Below are positions 37,499-46,263 of a stretch of DNA of 64,000 bases, in pieces (the first letter of the stretch is position 1; the number at the start of each line of letters is the position of its first letter). Where the stretch lies: the NCBI GenBank assembly GCA_963715565.1, contig OY970256.1, positions 5,518,001-5,582,000 of the forward strand, written 5' to 3'. The notes beneath the pieces were generated by a model. The model was not told where the DNA came from. It saw only the letters and a list, made by a program, of their open reading frames with translations, and did not search any database. Source of the DNA: JACVRN01 sp963715565. Lineage in GTDB: Bacteria; Acidobacteriota; Blastocatellia; Pyrinomonadales; Pyrinomonadaceae. The position numbers and the translations under genes were made by a program.

Positions 37499-37594
37499 AT
37501 TCACCGCCGAGACGCAGAGAGCGCAGAGGGGGCACAGAGAAAAGAATTTAACTCTCTGCGTCGTCTATGCGCTCTCTGCGTCTCGGCGGTGAAT
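37499..37594. repeat. Dispersed palindrome, GACGCAGAG family, copy 2
   Basis: Arms 37499-37525 and 37568-37594 are perfect over 27 bp, starting ATTCACCGCCGAGACGCAGA. The interior iterates 9-nt words. It ends 7 bp before the DUF4097 gene's stop. The flank AGTTTGAAATC is shared with the 18.3-kb copy. Confidence 0.8.
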
Positions 37595-37601
37595 CTTTTG
37601 C

Positions 37602-38411
37602 TTAGAGGGCTGAGCCGCCAAAGCGCAGGAGGCTGACGTCGCCGGTGGCGGACGTGATGCGCAGGGAGCGTGAGCCGTTGCCGAGGCGGCCTCGCGCACG
37701 CTCGCCGGGGCCGTACTGTTTGGTTTCGATTTGAAGCGGAAAGTCCGTCTTCAAACTGCCGGTCGCGCTCGACAGGTAAACTTCGCCGTCAAGGTCGGAA
37801 GGCATACGCACGCTCACGTCTCCCGAAGCCGAGGCGAATTCCATGTTGCCCGTGCCGTCGAGCCGCGTTATCTCCACCTCGACGTTGCCGCTCGCGCTCT
37901 TGGCGCTGACAGTGCCCGTCACGTTCTTAACACGCATCTCGCCGCTCGCGGTCGAAGCATCAATCTTGCCCGAGATATCGCTGATAGAGACGTTGCCGCT
38001 CGCGGTGTGAACCCGTAGGTCGCCCGAGAGGTTGGTCATGTTGATGTCGCCGCTCGCGGTCGAAATCTTATCGAACTGGTAGCTGATGGAGCGCGGGACC
38101 AGAACTTCAAAGCGTACGCTTGCGTCGCAGTTGCAGGGACGCTGGTATTGCACGCCGACCGAGATGTTGCCGGGGCCGCTCATGTCCTCAATCTCCACCT
38201 TGTCGCGGTCGCGGCCCTCCTTAAAGCCGTTGACCGTGATGGCGTCAGTGTCCGCTCCACGGACAATAACGTTGCCCGAGACGTTGCGGATGCTGATGGA
38301 CGCACCCGCGCCCAGGCGGTAGGTTTTTTGAAAATCCTGCGCCGTCGCCGGGACGATAAACGCGGCGAGGAGCAGCGCGGGCGCGGCCACGAAACGAAGC
38401 ATGCTTCTCAT
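37602..38411 (-). CDS. Secreted DUF4097-type beta-repeat protein
   Basis: The ATG at 38411, with AGGAGGA 9 nt upstream, gives 269 residues. A signal peptide (LRFVAAPALLLAAFIVPATAQ) precedes a right-handed beta-helix-like series of short repeats of the form 'TASGDI...LSGDLRVHTASGNVSI', repeated at least six times. DUF4097 proteins are envelope-associated with unknown function. A Cys pair (RPCNCD) may form a disulfide. Confidence 0.85.
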   Translation of the reverse strand: MRSMLRFVAAPALLLAAFIVPATAQDFQKTYRLGAGASISIRNVSGNVIVRGADTDAITVNGFKEGRDRDKVEIEDMSGPGNISVGVQYQRPCNCDASVRFEVLVPRSISYQFDKISTASGDINMTNLSGDLRVHTASGNVSISDISGKIDASTASGEMRVKNVTGTVSAKSASGNVEVEITRLDGTGNMEFASASGDVSVRMPSDLDGEVYLSSATGSLKTDFPLQIETKQYGPGERARGRLGNGSRSLRITSATGDVSLLRFGGSAL

Positions 38412-38664
38412 AATTGAAAATCCTCCTGTTAAGTTGCGGGTCAAAAAATTTGCAGGCCAAATCGCTGCTTTCAAAAGGTAAACACCGCGAGCGCGGCTTT
38501 CGTGGCAAATAATTTTACCGCGTTAGACCTGTGACATTCCGGCAGGGTAACTGGTCGTTGCCCCAAATATTGACGTCGGCGTCTCTCGTCGCATATTGTC
38601 ACGCTCAGGTAGCGATGAGAGATTCAGTCGGGGACGAGCCGGGGGCGCTGGCAGGTATCAATGA

Positions 38665-39660
38665 ATGAGACCGAAGAGACGCTGGATTAAAAGATTTGCC
38701 CTCATGTTATCGTCCCTGCTTTTTTGTGGGGTGCTTCTCTTGTTGATGGAAGCCGGGACGAGATTCCTGAAGCCGGAGATAAATTTTCAGGATACAGAGC
38801 GAGGGTTACTGCGCGAGAAAGCCTTCGGCGATACTTACGGATGGAAGCCAAACGCCGACGGAATTTGCTTCGGCAAGCGTGTCTTTATAGACAACTCCGG
38901 TTTCAGAAAGATGACCAGACCGGCAGCGTTCACAGAGTCTTGGTTGGTCCTGGGCGACTCGGTGGCCTTCGGCGTCGGAGTAGATGAGGAAGACACCTAC
39001 GTTCAACTGCTACAGAATAATTTCCCCACACGCAAGGTCTTGAATACCGCCGTCATCGGCTACAACATCAGGAATTACAGAGACGTTCTCTATCACTTCA
39101 TCACCGACCAGAACGATGCGCCCAACCTTAAAAGAGTGCTCCTCTTTCTCTGCTTGAATGACATAGAACCCGGTCGCATGCTCGAAAAAGATTTAGAAGG
39201 CGGAATTTTTCAATCCGATAAAGCCCAGAGACTTTTATCCTTTCTGCGGCGCAACTCCAAACTCTATATCCTTATCAAAGATGCCGTCTCGGACAGAAGC
39301 AAACATTATTTCTTACACGATTCACAACTGTACGCGGAGGCGGGCGAAGACTTCACAACCGCGATGAATATTCTGGAAGAGATGAATACAACTGCGCGCG
39401 TACGGGACATTGATTTTACGGTCGTCATACTCCCTTATGAATACCAGTTGAGAACCGGGGACGAGCAATACCTTCTCCCACAAAAACGTCTCGCCGCTTA
39501 TTTTGACGAAAAGGGAATTGACTACATAGACGCTTACGACTATTTCAAGCGAACGGGCGGCGCTAAGGACTACTACCTCTACGCAGACTTCGGCCACTTT
39601 TCCAAAAAGGGTCATCAAATGGTTTTCAATCTCATGAAAGAGCGATTGAAACCTGACTAA
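38665..39660 (+). CDS. SGNH/GDSL-type hydrolase-like protein with N-terminal membrane anchor
   Basis: This encodes 331 residues. A basic N-terminus and one membrane helix (FALMLSSLLFCGVLLLLMEAG) are followed by an extracytoplasmic domain. GDS occurs in WLVLGDSVAFGVGV (nucleophile Ser), Asn in LFLCLNDIEPG, and His in YADFGHFSKKGHQ. This set is typical of membrane-anchored esterases and O-acetyl-handling SGNH proteins. The substrate cannot be read. It stands alone between two palindrome-bearing gaps. Confidence 0.75.
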   Translation: MRPKRRWIKRFALMLSSLLFCGVLLLLMEAGTRFLKPEINFQDTERGLLREKAFGDTYGWKPNADGICFGKRVFIDNSGFRKMTRPAAFTESWLVLGDSVAFGVGVDEEDTYVQLLQNNFPTRKVLNTAVIGYNIRNYRDVLYHFITDQNDAPNLKRVLLFLCLNDIEPGRMLEKDLEGGIFQSDKAQRLLSFLRRNSKLYILIKDAVSDRSKHYFLHDSQLYAEAGEDFTTAMNILEEMNTTARVRDIDFTVVILPYEYQLRTGDEQYLLPQKRLAAYFDEKGIDYIDAYDYFKRTGGAKDYYLYADFGHFSKKGHQMVFNLMKERLKPD

Positions 39661-39679
39661 GCCGAATTCTACACGATTT

Positions 39680-39760
39680 ATTCACCGCCGAGACGCAGAG
39701 GGCGCAGAGAGTTGAATTTCTCTGCGTCGTCTCCGCGCCCTCTGCGTCTCGGCGGTGAAT
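39680..39760. repeat. Dispersed palindrome, GACGCAGAG family, copy 3
   Basis: Arms 39680-39705 and 39735-39760 are perfect over 26 bp. Words GACGCAGAG and GGCGCAGAG alternate. It begins 20 bp after the SGNH gene stop. Confidence 0.8.
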
Positions 39761-39876
39761 CCTGTTTAAAATTGAACCATTATCCCTCAACGTGGAGGCT
39801 TGCCGGGTGGGATGCTTTTTATGAGATAATGCAAGGCTTTCCGAAAAGCTCAAAATCTTTCACGAAGAGGATTCAC

Positions 39877-41931
39877 ATGAAGCGTCTCCTGGTTTCATTC
39901 AGCATCCTGCTCGTCGCGTTGGCCGCCGTGGCGGCGCAACAGGCGGCCAAGCCCTTTACTATTAACGACCTCCTGCAAGTGCGTCGCGTGGGCGACCCGC
40001 AGCTTTCGCCCGACGGGCGCTGGGTCGCTTATACCGTCTCCGATCTCAACATGGACGCCAACCGGCGCGTGACGCAAATCTATCTCGTCGCGGTCGAGGG
40101 AGGCGAAGTGCGTCAACTGACCAAAGCGCCGCAATCATCCTCGACCCCGCGCTGGTCGCCCGACGGGAAAAAGCTCGCTTTCATAAACGCGCGCGACGGA
40201 GGCTCACAGGTCTGGACCATAGACATCGCCTCCGGCGCGGAGAAGAGGATTACAAACATCTCCACGGGCGCAAGTGATCCCGTCTGGTCGCCCGACGGGC
40301 GCTTGATAGCTTTCGTCTCGGACGTGTATCCGGAATGCGCCGACGACGAATGCAACCGCAAGCGAGAGCAGGCGGCGGAATCAAGCAAGGTCAAAGCCAA
40401 AATCACAGACCGCCTGCTTTATCGTCACTGGAACACCTGGAAGGAAGGCAAGCGCACGCACGTCTTCGTAGCAAACGTAGACGGCAGCGGCGCGGCGCGC
40501 GACCTGACGCCGGGCGATTACGACGCGCCGCCCTTTAGCCTCGGCGGCCCGCCCGACTACGCCTTCTCGCCCGACTCGAAAGAGCTAATCTTCGCGCGCA
40601 ACACGGACAAGGTCGAAGCCACTAGCACCAACGCGGACATCTTCACCATCCCCGTCACGGGCGGCGAGGCGCGTCGCATCACGGAAAAAAATCTGGCTGC
40701 GGATTTGTCGCCCGTCTATTCGCCCGACGGTCGCTTCGTCGCGTACCGCGCGCAATCGAAGCCCGGTTTCGAGAGCGACCGCTGGCAGTTGATGCTTTAT
40801 GACAGGAAGACAAACGAGACGCGCTCGCTCACAGCACAGCTCGACACGAATGTTGAAAGCATCGCTTTTACGCAGGACGGGAAGACGATTTTTCTGACGG
40901 GTCTTGAGCGAGGCCGCCAGCTTGTCTACACAGTGCCGACGGCGGGCGGAGCTATCTCGAAGCTCATCACCGACGGCTTTAACGACGACGTGAAGGTGAG
41001 CGCCGACGGCAAGACGATTATTTTCACGCGCTCGACGGCCACGATGCCTACGGAAATCTTCCGCGCCAACGCGGACGGGAGCAACGTGACGCAGTTGACC
41101 AAAACCAACGAAAGCTTCATGGCCCCGTTCGGCCTCAAGCCTGCGGAAGAGGTTATGTGGGACGGCGCAGGCGGAACAAAAATCTCGGGCTACATCGTCA
41201 AGCCCGCGAATTTCTCGCCGTCGAAAAAGTATCCGCTGCTCGTACTGATTCACGGCGGGCCGCAGAGCGCGTTCAATAATAGCTGGGGCTATCGCTGGAA
41301 TCCGCAGGTCTTCGCTTCGGCTGGCTACGTCGTCCTGATGCCAAACCCGCGCGGCTCTCTGGGCTTCGGCCAGCAGTTCGTGGACGAGATTTCCGGCGAC
41401 TGGGGAGGCAAGGCTTACACGGACATCATGAACGGCGTCGCGCACGTGCTGGGGCTCGGCTACGTGGACAAAGAGAGAATCGGCGCGGCGGGCGCATCCT
41501 ACGGCGGCTACATGGTGAACTGGATTGAAGGCCACAACGACGACCCGCGCTTTCAGTTCAAGACGCTCGTCTCGCACGCGGGCATCTTCAACACGGCGGC
41601 GATGGCCGCCGCCACAGAGGAGCAGTGGTTCACGGACTGGGAATTTAAGGGCACGGCGTGGGAGAACCCGCAGTTGTATGAGCGCTGGTCGCCGCACCTC
41701 TTTGTCAAAAACTTCAAGACGCCGATGCTCGTCGTCCACGGCGAGCTTGATTATCGCGTCCCCGTCGGCGAAGGCTTGCAGCTTTTCACGGCCCTGCAAA
41801 GACGCGGCATCGAATCCCGCCTCATGTATTTCCCCGACGAAGGCCACTGGATTATGAAGCCGCAGAACTCCGTGCTCTGGTACAACACCGTGCTCGATTG
41901 GCTGGGCAAGTATCTCAAGCCGACGAGTTGA
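39877..41931 (+). CDS. S9 family prolyl-oligopeptidase-type peptidase, secreted
   Basis: The ATG at 39877 (GAAGAGG upstream) gives 684 residues; the longer frame translates the palindrome and is not real. A signal peptide (LLVSFSILLVALAAVAAQQ) is followed by a beta-propeller with repeated 'WSPDGKKLAF' blades (about 30-400) and an alpha/beta hydrolase domain. The nucleophile Ser is in GASYGGYMVNW, Asp in HGELDYRVPV, and His in PDEGHWI. It cleaves short peptides, probably in the periplasm. It is a single-gene unit. Confidence 0.93.
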   Translation: MKRLLVSFSILLVALAAVAAQQAAKPFTINDLLQVRRVGDPQLSPDGRWVAYTVSDLNMDANRRVTQIYLVAVEGGEVRQLTKAPQSSSTPRWSPDGKKLAFINARDGGSQVWTIDIASGAEKRITNISTGASDPVWSPDGRLIAFVSDVYPECADDECNRKREQAAESSKVKAKITDRLLYRHWNTWKEGKRTHVFVANVDGSGAARDLTPGDYDAPPFSLGGPPDYAFSPDSKELIFARNTDKVEATSTNADIFTIPVTGGEARRITEKNLAADLSPVYSPDGRFVAYRAQSKPGFESDRWQLMLYDRKTNETRSLTAQLDTNVESIAFTQDGKTIFLTGLERGRQLVYTVPTAGGAISKLITDGFNDDVKVSADGKTIIFTRSTATMPTEIFRANADGSNVTQLTKTNESFMAPFGLKPAEEVMWDGAGGTKISGYIVKPANFSPSKKYPLLVLIHGGPQSAFNNSWGYRWNPQVFASAGYVVLMPNPRGSLGFGQQFVDEISGDWGGKAYTDIMNGVAHVLGLGYVDKERIGAAGASYGGYMVNWIEGHNDDPRFQFKTLVSHAGIFNTAAMAAATEEQWFTDWEFKGTAWENPQLYERWSPHLFVKNFKTPMLVVHGELDYRVPVGEGLQLFTALQRRGIESRLMYFPDEGHWIMKPQNSVLWYNTVLDWLGKYLKPTS

Positions 41932-41939
41932 TTATTCAA

Positions 41940-42130
41940 CAAGCCCCGCGAGGGGCTGCATATCAGTAGCCCAGCACGCCAGTGCTGGGTTTACGGTGTC
42001 ACCGTTATAGTTAAGCCCCGTAGGGGCGACATCCCATGATGTCGCCCCTACGGGGCTCATGCTTTTATTCGCTACTTGTTCCCACGGCTCACGCCGTGGG
42101 CTACTGATATAGCGCCCCTTGCAGGGGCTT
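41940..42130. repeat. Nested palindromes with GCCCCGTAGGGGC core
   Basis: The inner arms 42014-42032 and 42039-42057 are perfect over 19 bp (AGCCCCGTAGGGGCGACAT). An outer pair (about 41940-41973 with 42098-42130) shares ATATCAGTAGCCCA and its complement. It fills the gap between two convergent genes and is related in core to the CTCCGTAGGAGC palindromes at 47.6 kb. Confidence 0.75.
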
Positions 42131-42135
42131 GCGGT

Positions 42136-44112
42136 CTATTTCTTCGCCAGCACAACGGGCGCTTGTTCGGTGGCGCGTATGCGCTCGAAGAAGCTGCGGA
42201 CGGCTGTGTATTGGTCGACGGGGATGGTCATGGCGCGCATCTGTAGCGAGCGCGTGAAGAGAAGCTGGCCGTCTTTGACTTCGTAGGTCGCGGTGTAGTT
42301 GCCAAACGGCGTCTCTATCTTCAAGGCGTCCGGCATCTCGTCCACTTCAAAGCCTTCGGGCAATTTCACACGAACGGTTTCGGTGAAGGCGTTCGAGCGT
42401 AAGACGACGGGCGCTTTGCGCGAAGTCCTGGTCAGAGCGAGCGAATCTAGGCGCGAGACAATCGCGGGCTTGAAGATGAGCAGGCGCTCCTGCATCACCT
42501 GCGCGTAACGCTCGGCTGTGAAATCAACGTCGAGCGCGAAACGGCCTTCGAGGCGGTCGTCCACAGGCTCAATCTTGTTTACCTTCGCGCTGGTCGCGCC
42601 CGTAGTAATCCATGTCTCAATCGCCTTCTGGTAGTCGGAGCGTGAAAGGGTGCGAAAGATTCCGCGCTCCGAAACGGCGGCCTGTCCCTGCGACCTCTCC
42701 TGCACTTTGGCCGTGATTGCGCCTTCGCCCGTGAGCACGACCTGTGTCTGCCGCTCCATGCGATTGGCTTCGGGCGGAGTCGTGGGCATACGCACGAGCG
42801 AGCCCTGATCGCCTGCGGCCACGAGCGCAAAGCTGCCCTGCTCGTGGAAGGGAAGGTCGCCGACGGTCGTATTGTCGTCCGTCGCATCGAAGATGAGCAG
42901 GCGACCGAGCTTTGCGTGCTCTATCACGGTCGGGACGACTGTCTCCTTGCCGACGGCAATGGCGATGATGGCATGATTGAACTGCGTGGGGCTCGGCCAC
43001 TCTTCGCGCACGTAGGTCGGGTCGCCCGAAAATATCAGCACCGGGTAAGAGTTAATCTTCACGGCCTTGAGCATCGCGCGCATCAGGTTGGCCTTGTCTT
43101 TACAGTCGCCATAGGATTTGGCGAAGACCTCTGTGGCCGTGTGCGGGCGAAAGCGTCCCATGCCTATCTGTATAGAGATGTATTGCAAGCCCTGCACGTA
43201 GCGCGCGATGGCGCATATCTTCTCAAGCTCGGTTTTGGAATTGGCCGTCAATTCGCGCGCCTTGCCCGCGATGGCATCGTCGAGCGTGACCTGCTGGTCG
43301 GACAATTCCGTGTACCAGCGCGAAACGTCCTCCCACGAAGCGAACGTCTTTGACGAAGAGGGCTCGCCGACGCTCGCGGGCGCATAAGTGATGGCGATGC
43401 GCGGCGCAAGGTTTGTGACCGAAGGGCTCAACGGCTCCGGGTCAATCGGCGGAAGGTTGCGCATCTCCCAGACGTAAGTCGAGCCCTGCACGGCAGGCTC
43501 TACCTTCTGCGGGTGGTTGAAGGTGACGGCGGAGGCACGCCAGCCCGTAGGCAAGTTGACCGTGTAGCGCGACATCAGCGTCGGCAATCTGGATTGAAAA
43601 GCCCACACGTCCTGATTAAAGAAGGAGCGGCTTTCCGTCACCACCTGATAGCCGAAGACCGAACCAACATCTGCGAAATCGGAGGCGTCAATCATCTTGA
43701 CGCGCGATTCGTTATAAACGTCGTTGAGGTCTGCGGCGCGGTCAATCGTCTCGTCCTTGCCAAACTTTTTGACAACACCGCCGCCGCGAATCAACCACGC
43801 GCGAATCTCTTTCACCTTCTGCGTGTCGGTCTGGTAGACCTCGTTGGCCGTGGCGAAGATGCGGCCCTCGCGCACCAATACACGTACGGCGTAAGTCGTC
43901 GTCGTCGTGATGCGCCCGTCTTCGCCTATCTGTATCACCTGTTCGTCATGCAGGACGACCGCCGGGACATCCTTTTCATAAGAGGGGGCGCGGCTTGCAG
44001 CAGCCTGCTCAAGCCACAACGGAAGGTCGTCGCCAGCGGCTGCCGGAGCGGGGGCTAAAGCGACAACGGCCAGAAGAAGGACAACTAAGCATCCTGAAAT
44101 TCTAAACATCAT
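42136..44112 (-). CDS. Secreted DUF3857/transglutaminase-like protein, catalytic Cys present
   Basis: This encodes 658 residues with a signal peptide (CLVVLLLAVVALAPAPAAAG). The N-terminal DUF3857 beta domain is followed by a transglutaminase-like core: Cys in KSYGDCKDKANLMRAML, His in PTQFNHAIIA, and Asp in LLIFDATDD. A C-terminal DUF2569/3858-like beta domain completes it. It is likely periplasmic; substrate and activity are unknown. It follows a second, divergent paralogue in the same direction. Confidence 0.85.
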   Translation of the reverse strand: MMFRISGCLVVLLLAVVALAPAPAAAGDDLPLWLEQAAASRAPSYEKDVPAVVLHDEQVIQIGEDGRITTTTTYAVRVLVREGRIFATANEVYQTDTQKVKEIRAWLIRGGGVVKKFGKDETIDRAADLNDVYNESRVKMIDASDFADVGSVFGYQVVTESRSFFNQDVWAFQSRLPTLMSRYTVNLPTGWRASAVTFNHPQKVEPAVQGSTYVWEMRNLPPIDPEPLSPSVTNLAPRIAITYAPASVGEPSSSKTFASWEDVSRWYTELSDQQVTLDDAIAGKARELTANSKTELEKICAIARYVQGLQYISIQIGMGRFRPHTATEVFAKSYGDCKDKANLMRAMLKAVKINSYPVLIFSGDPTYVREEWPSPTQFNHAIIAIAVGKETVVPTVIEHAKLGRLLIFDATDDNTTVGDLPFHEQGSFALVAAGDQGSLVRMPTTPPEANRMERQTQVVLTGEGAITAKVQERSQGQAAVSERGIFRTLSRSDYQKAIETWITTGATSAKVNKIEPVDDRLEGRFALDVDFTAERYAQVMQERLLIFKPAIVSRLDSLALTRTSRKAPVVLRSNAFTETVRVKLPEGFEVDEMPDALKIETPFGNYTATYEVKDGQLLFTRSLQMRAMTIPVDQYTAVRSFFERIRATEQAPVVLAKK

Positions 44113-44129
44113 GCATTCCTTTTAAAGAC

Positions 44130-44203
44130 GTGAATCGTGAATCGTAAATCGTAAATGGAGAAAACCACGTTCTTCTATTTACGATTCACGATTTACGATT
44201 TAC
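44130..44203. repeat. Iterated-heptamer palindrome, GTAAATC family, copy 1
   Basis: The 27-bp arms (44130-44156 and 44177-44203) use 7-nt words GTAAATC and GTGAATC, complementary with three mismatches. It lies between the two DUF3857 genes and touches the upstream gene's stop codon. Copy 2 is at 49291-49371. Confidence 0.8.
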
Positions 44204-46263
44204 TACTCTTGTGTGCTGGCCGTTGCCGCCGATTGTTTGAGCGCAATCGTGTGATTGTCCCTGTCGCGCAGCCCGTCGAAGACCTGCTTCAACTGCGGGT
44301 AAGAGTTGACGGGGAAGTAAACGCTGTCCTGACCGCCGAAGTAGAACTTGCGCTTCATAATCAGCGTCTTCTGGTCTTTCGTGATCTGTAGCTTCATATC
44401 GTAGCCGGTGATATTTCCGGCCTTGAACGGCGAGGGCGCTTCCGCGTTGTCGAGTGCGTAGCCCGCAGGGAGTTCTATCTTCACGTCGTCCTCTTCGGAC
44501 CATGCGTAACGGAAGTAGATGGGATAGCGGCGCTCGGTCGTCTGGAAAAGCGGCGTAGCGCCCTTCTCGAAGAACGAGGGTTGCAGGAAGAGACGCTTGC
44601 CCGTGCGTTGCGCGTAGCCCGGAACTTTAATCTTGAACTCGTAGACGAAGGGCTTTTCAAAATCCGTCACGTTCTCTACCTTGATGTCGGAAATCTCAGC
44701 CGTGCTCATGCGCTCCTTAATCATGGTGCGCAGCATCTCTTCACGCTCGGTCTGCGAAGCTTCGTCGTTCTGCTCTTTCTTATCCGCGCCGAGGTGGCCC
44801 GTATACTCTATGCGGACAGTGCCTTCGAGCGTGCCGTCCTCGGTCAGGCGCAAGCGCGCCGTCCTCTTTTCCACGGACTTGTCGGGCGTCGCCATGGGCG
44901 TGTTGACGAACTCGGACATCTTATCTTTGCCGTTGAGGACGAGTGCTTCCTGTCCCTCGGACTTCCACGGCAGCATGCCGAAGGGAACGTAGGTGCTCGC
45001 AGGGTCGAAGAAGCGCCAGCCGTCGTCCATCTTTACGGCGACGGCGTGCTGTGTCAGGAAATAGCTGGTCGGAATATTTCGGTCGAAGAAGATGCGGCTG
45101 CGGTCGCCCATCTCGACGATGCTGGCGTTAAAGCCCGCGGCGTTCGCCATAGCGGCAAAGAGCATGTCTATGTCTTCGCCCGTCCCCTGCCCGCGCTTCA
45201 AGGTATCGGAAGGCGACTTGTTGGTCTTGAGCTTGGCGCGGTCTTCGGGCGTCATGCCGACGGCGTCGTCGTAGACGTTCTTGATTTTGGTGCGAACGAA
45301 GCGGTCTATGCGGCGTAGCTTTTCTTCCGGCGCGGTGGCGTCGCCGACGGCCTCTGCGGTGGCGCGCTTCACTTCGTCGTTCACTTTAATGTCCGACTTG
45401 TGAATCTCGTGGATGATGCTGCCCCACACGGCCCAGTAGACGAGGGGCGGAATTTCCGACAGCTCCTTGCGCGAGTAATAGATGAGCATCCACTTGCGCA
45501 CCTGATCCTTGGGGGGCATCTGCGGCTCTTCGCGGAAGGCGGGCATGTTCGTCATCTCGACGCTGTAGAAGCCGTTCTTCTCCTTGTTAATCGGCGGTCT
45601 TTCTCCATTGAACATCTGCATCCTCAAAATATTGTAAATGCCAGAGGAGGCGAAAGGCTTGACGAAGTACTTGACGTGCTGGACGGGAATCTCGCGCTGG
45701 AATTCGAGACTCATGTTATTGGCCCATGCGTTACTGAAGGACTCGCGATAGCGATACTCTATAATCACGCCCGGCTCGATGCCCGGAAGAGCGAACGACT
45801 TGACCTTTTGCTTGATGTCGCCGGTACGTATCGCCTCGCGCTCAAAAATATCCTTGGGGTTGAGTTCTACGATTGAGCCGTCGGGCTTGATGGTGCGGGC
45901 GGCAATGTCTTTGACCTTGACCTCGCGGCCAAAGATTTTTCCGAACGGGATGTCCACCTTGCTGAAGGCTTCCTTGCCGCGCTCGTTGAAGATTTTGATA
46001 CGCAGGTAGTGGTTGAAGACCAGTGAGCCTTCGTCCGAATCATCGACGCGCACTTCCCAGAAGATGGCCTCGGCGTCGGCATCCTTTTCGACCTTCGGCT
46101 CTTTGAGCGCCAGGTCGGTCGGCTCGATAGGCTTCCAATCCTTCTGAACTCTCTGCGCCCCCCTCTGCGCTCTCTGCGTCTCGGCGGTGAATGCTTTGAT
46201 GCGTATCTGCTCTTTATTCCACACGCTCGGGCGCGGGCAGCGTGGCGGAGAACTCTTCCACAA
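44203..46263 (-). CDS. DUF3857 paralogue lacking signal peptide, proper start and catalytic Cys
   Basis: Family-like sequence starts at DWKPIEPTDLALKEPKVEKD (about 46140) and runs to the stop at 44203. The open frame extends to 46263, but the residues between are the ATP-grasp 3' end and translation of a half palindrome (AFTAETQRAQRGAQ). No ATG, GTG or TTG with a ribosome site lies at the expected start, and the expected signal peptide is absent. In the transglutaminase-like core the Cys position reads GQGTGEDIDML, without Cys; His (TQHAVAVKM) and Asp (FFDPAS) remain. It is probably a non-enzymatic paralogue whose 5' end was lost. Confidence 0.7.
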   Translation of the reverse strand: MWKSSPPRCPRPSVWNKEQIRIKAFTAETQRAQRGAQRVQKDWKPIEPTDLALKEPKVEKDADAEAIFWEVRVDDSDEGSLVFNHYLRIKIFNERGKEAFSKVDIPFGKIFGREVKVKDIAARTIKPDGSIVELNPKDIFEREAIRTGDIKQKVKSFALPGIEPGVIIEYRYRESFSNAWANNMSLEFQREIPVQHVKYFVKPFASSGIYNILRMQMFNGERPPINKEKNGFYSVEMTNMPAFREEPQMPPKDQVRKWMLIYYSRKELSEIPPLVYWAVWGSIIHEIHKSDIKVNDEVKRATAEAVGDATAPEEKLRRIDRFVRTKIKNVYDDAVGMTPEDRAKLKTNKSPSDTLKRGQGTGEDIDMLFAAMANAAGFNASIVEMGDRSRIFFDRNIPTSYFLTQHAVAVKMDDGWRFFDPASTYVPFGMLPWKSEGQEALVLNGKDKMSEFVNTPMATPDKSVEKRTARLRLTEDGTLEGTVRIEYTGHLGADKKEQNDEASQTEREEMLRTMIKERMSTAEISDIKVENVTDFEKPFVYEFKIKVPGYAQRTGKRLFLQPSFFEKGATPLFQTTERRYPIYFRYAWSEEDDVKIELPAGYALDNAEAPSPFKAGNITGYDMKLQITKDQKTLIMKRKFYFGGQDSVYFPVNSYPQLKQVFDGLRDRDNHTIALKQSAATASTQE
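46147..46192. repeat. Half copy of the GACGCAGAG palindrome at a truncated gene start
   Basis: Only one arm is present, ending TCTGCGTCTCGGCGGTGAAT. It sits where the start codon and signal peptide of the DUF3857 paralogue should be, 22 bp from the stop of the ATP-grasp gene. Confidence 0.7.

Noticed and set aside
39712..39876. N-terminal extension of the S9 peptidase
   Set aside because: It translates the end of the GACGCAGAG palindrome and a spacer. The ATG at 39877 begins a clean signal peptide.
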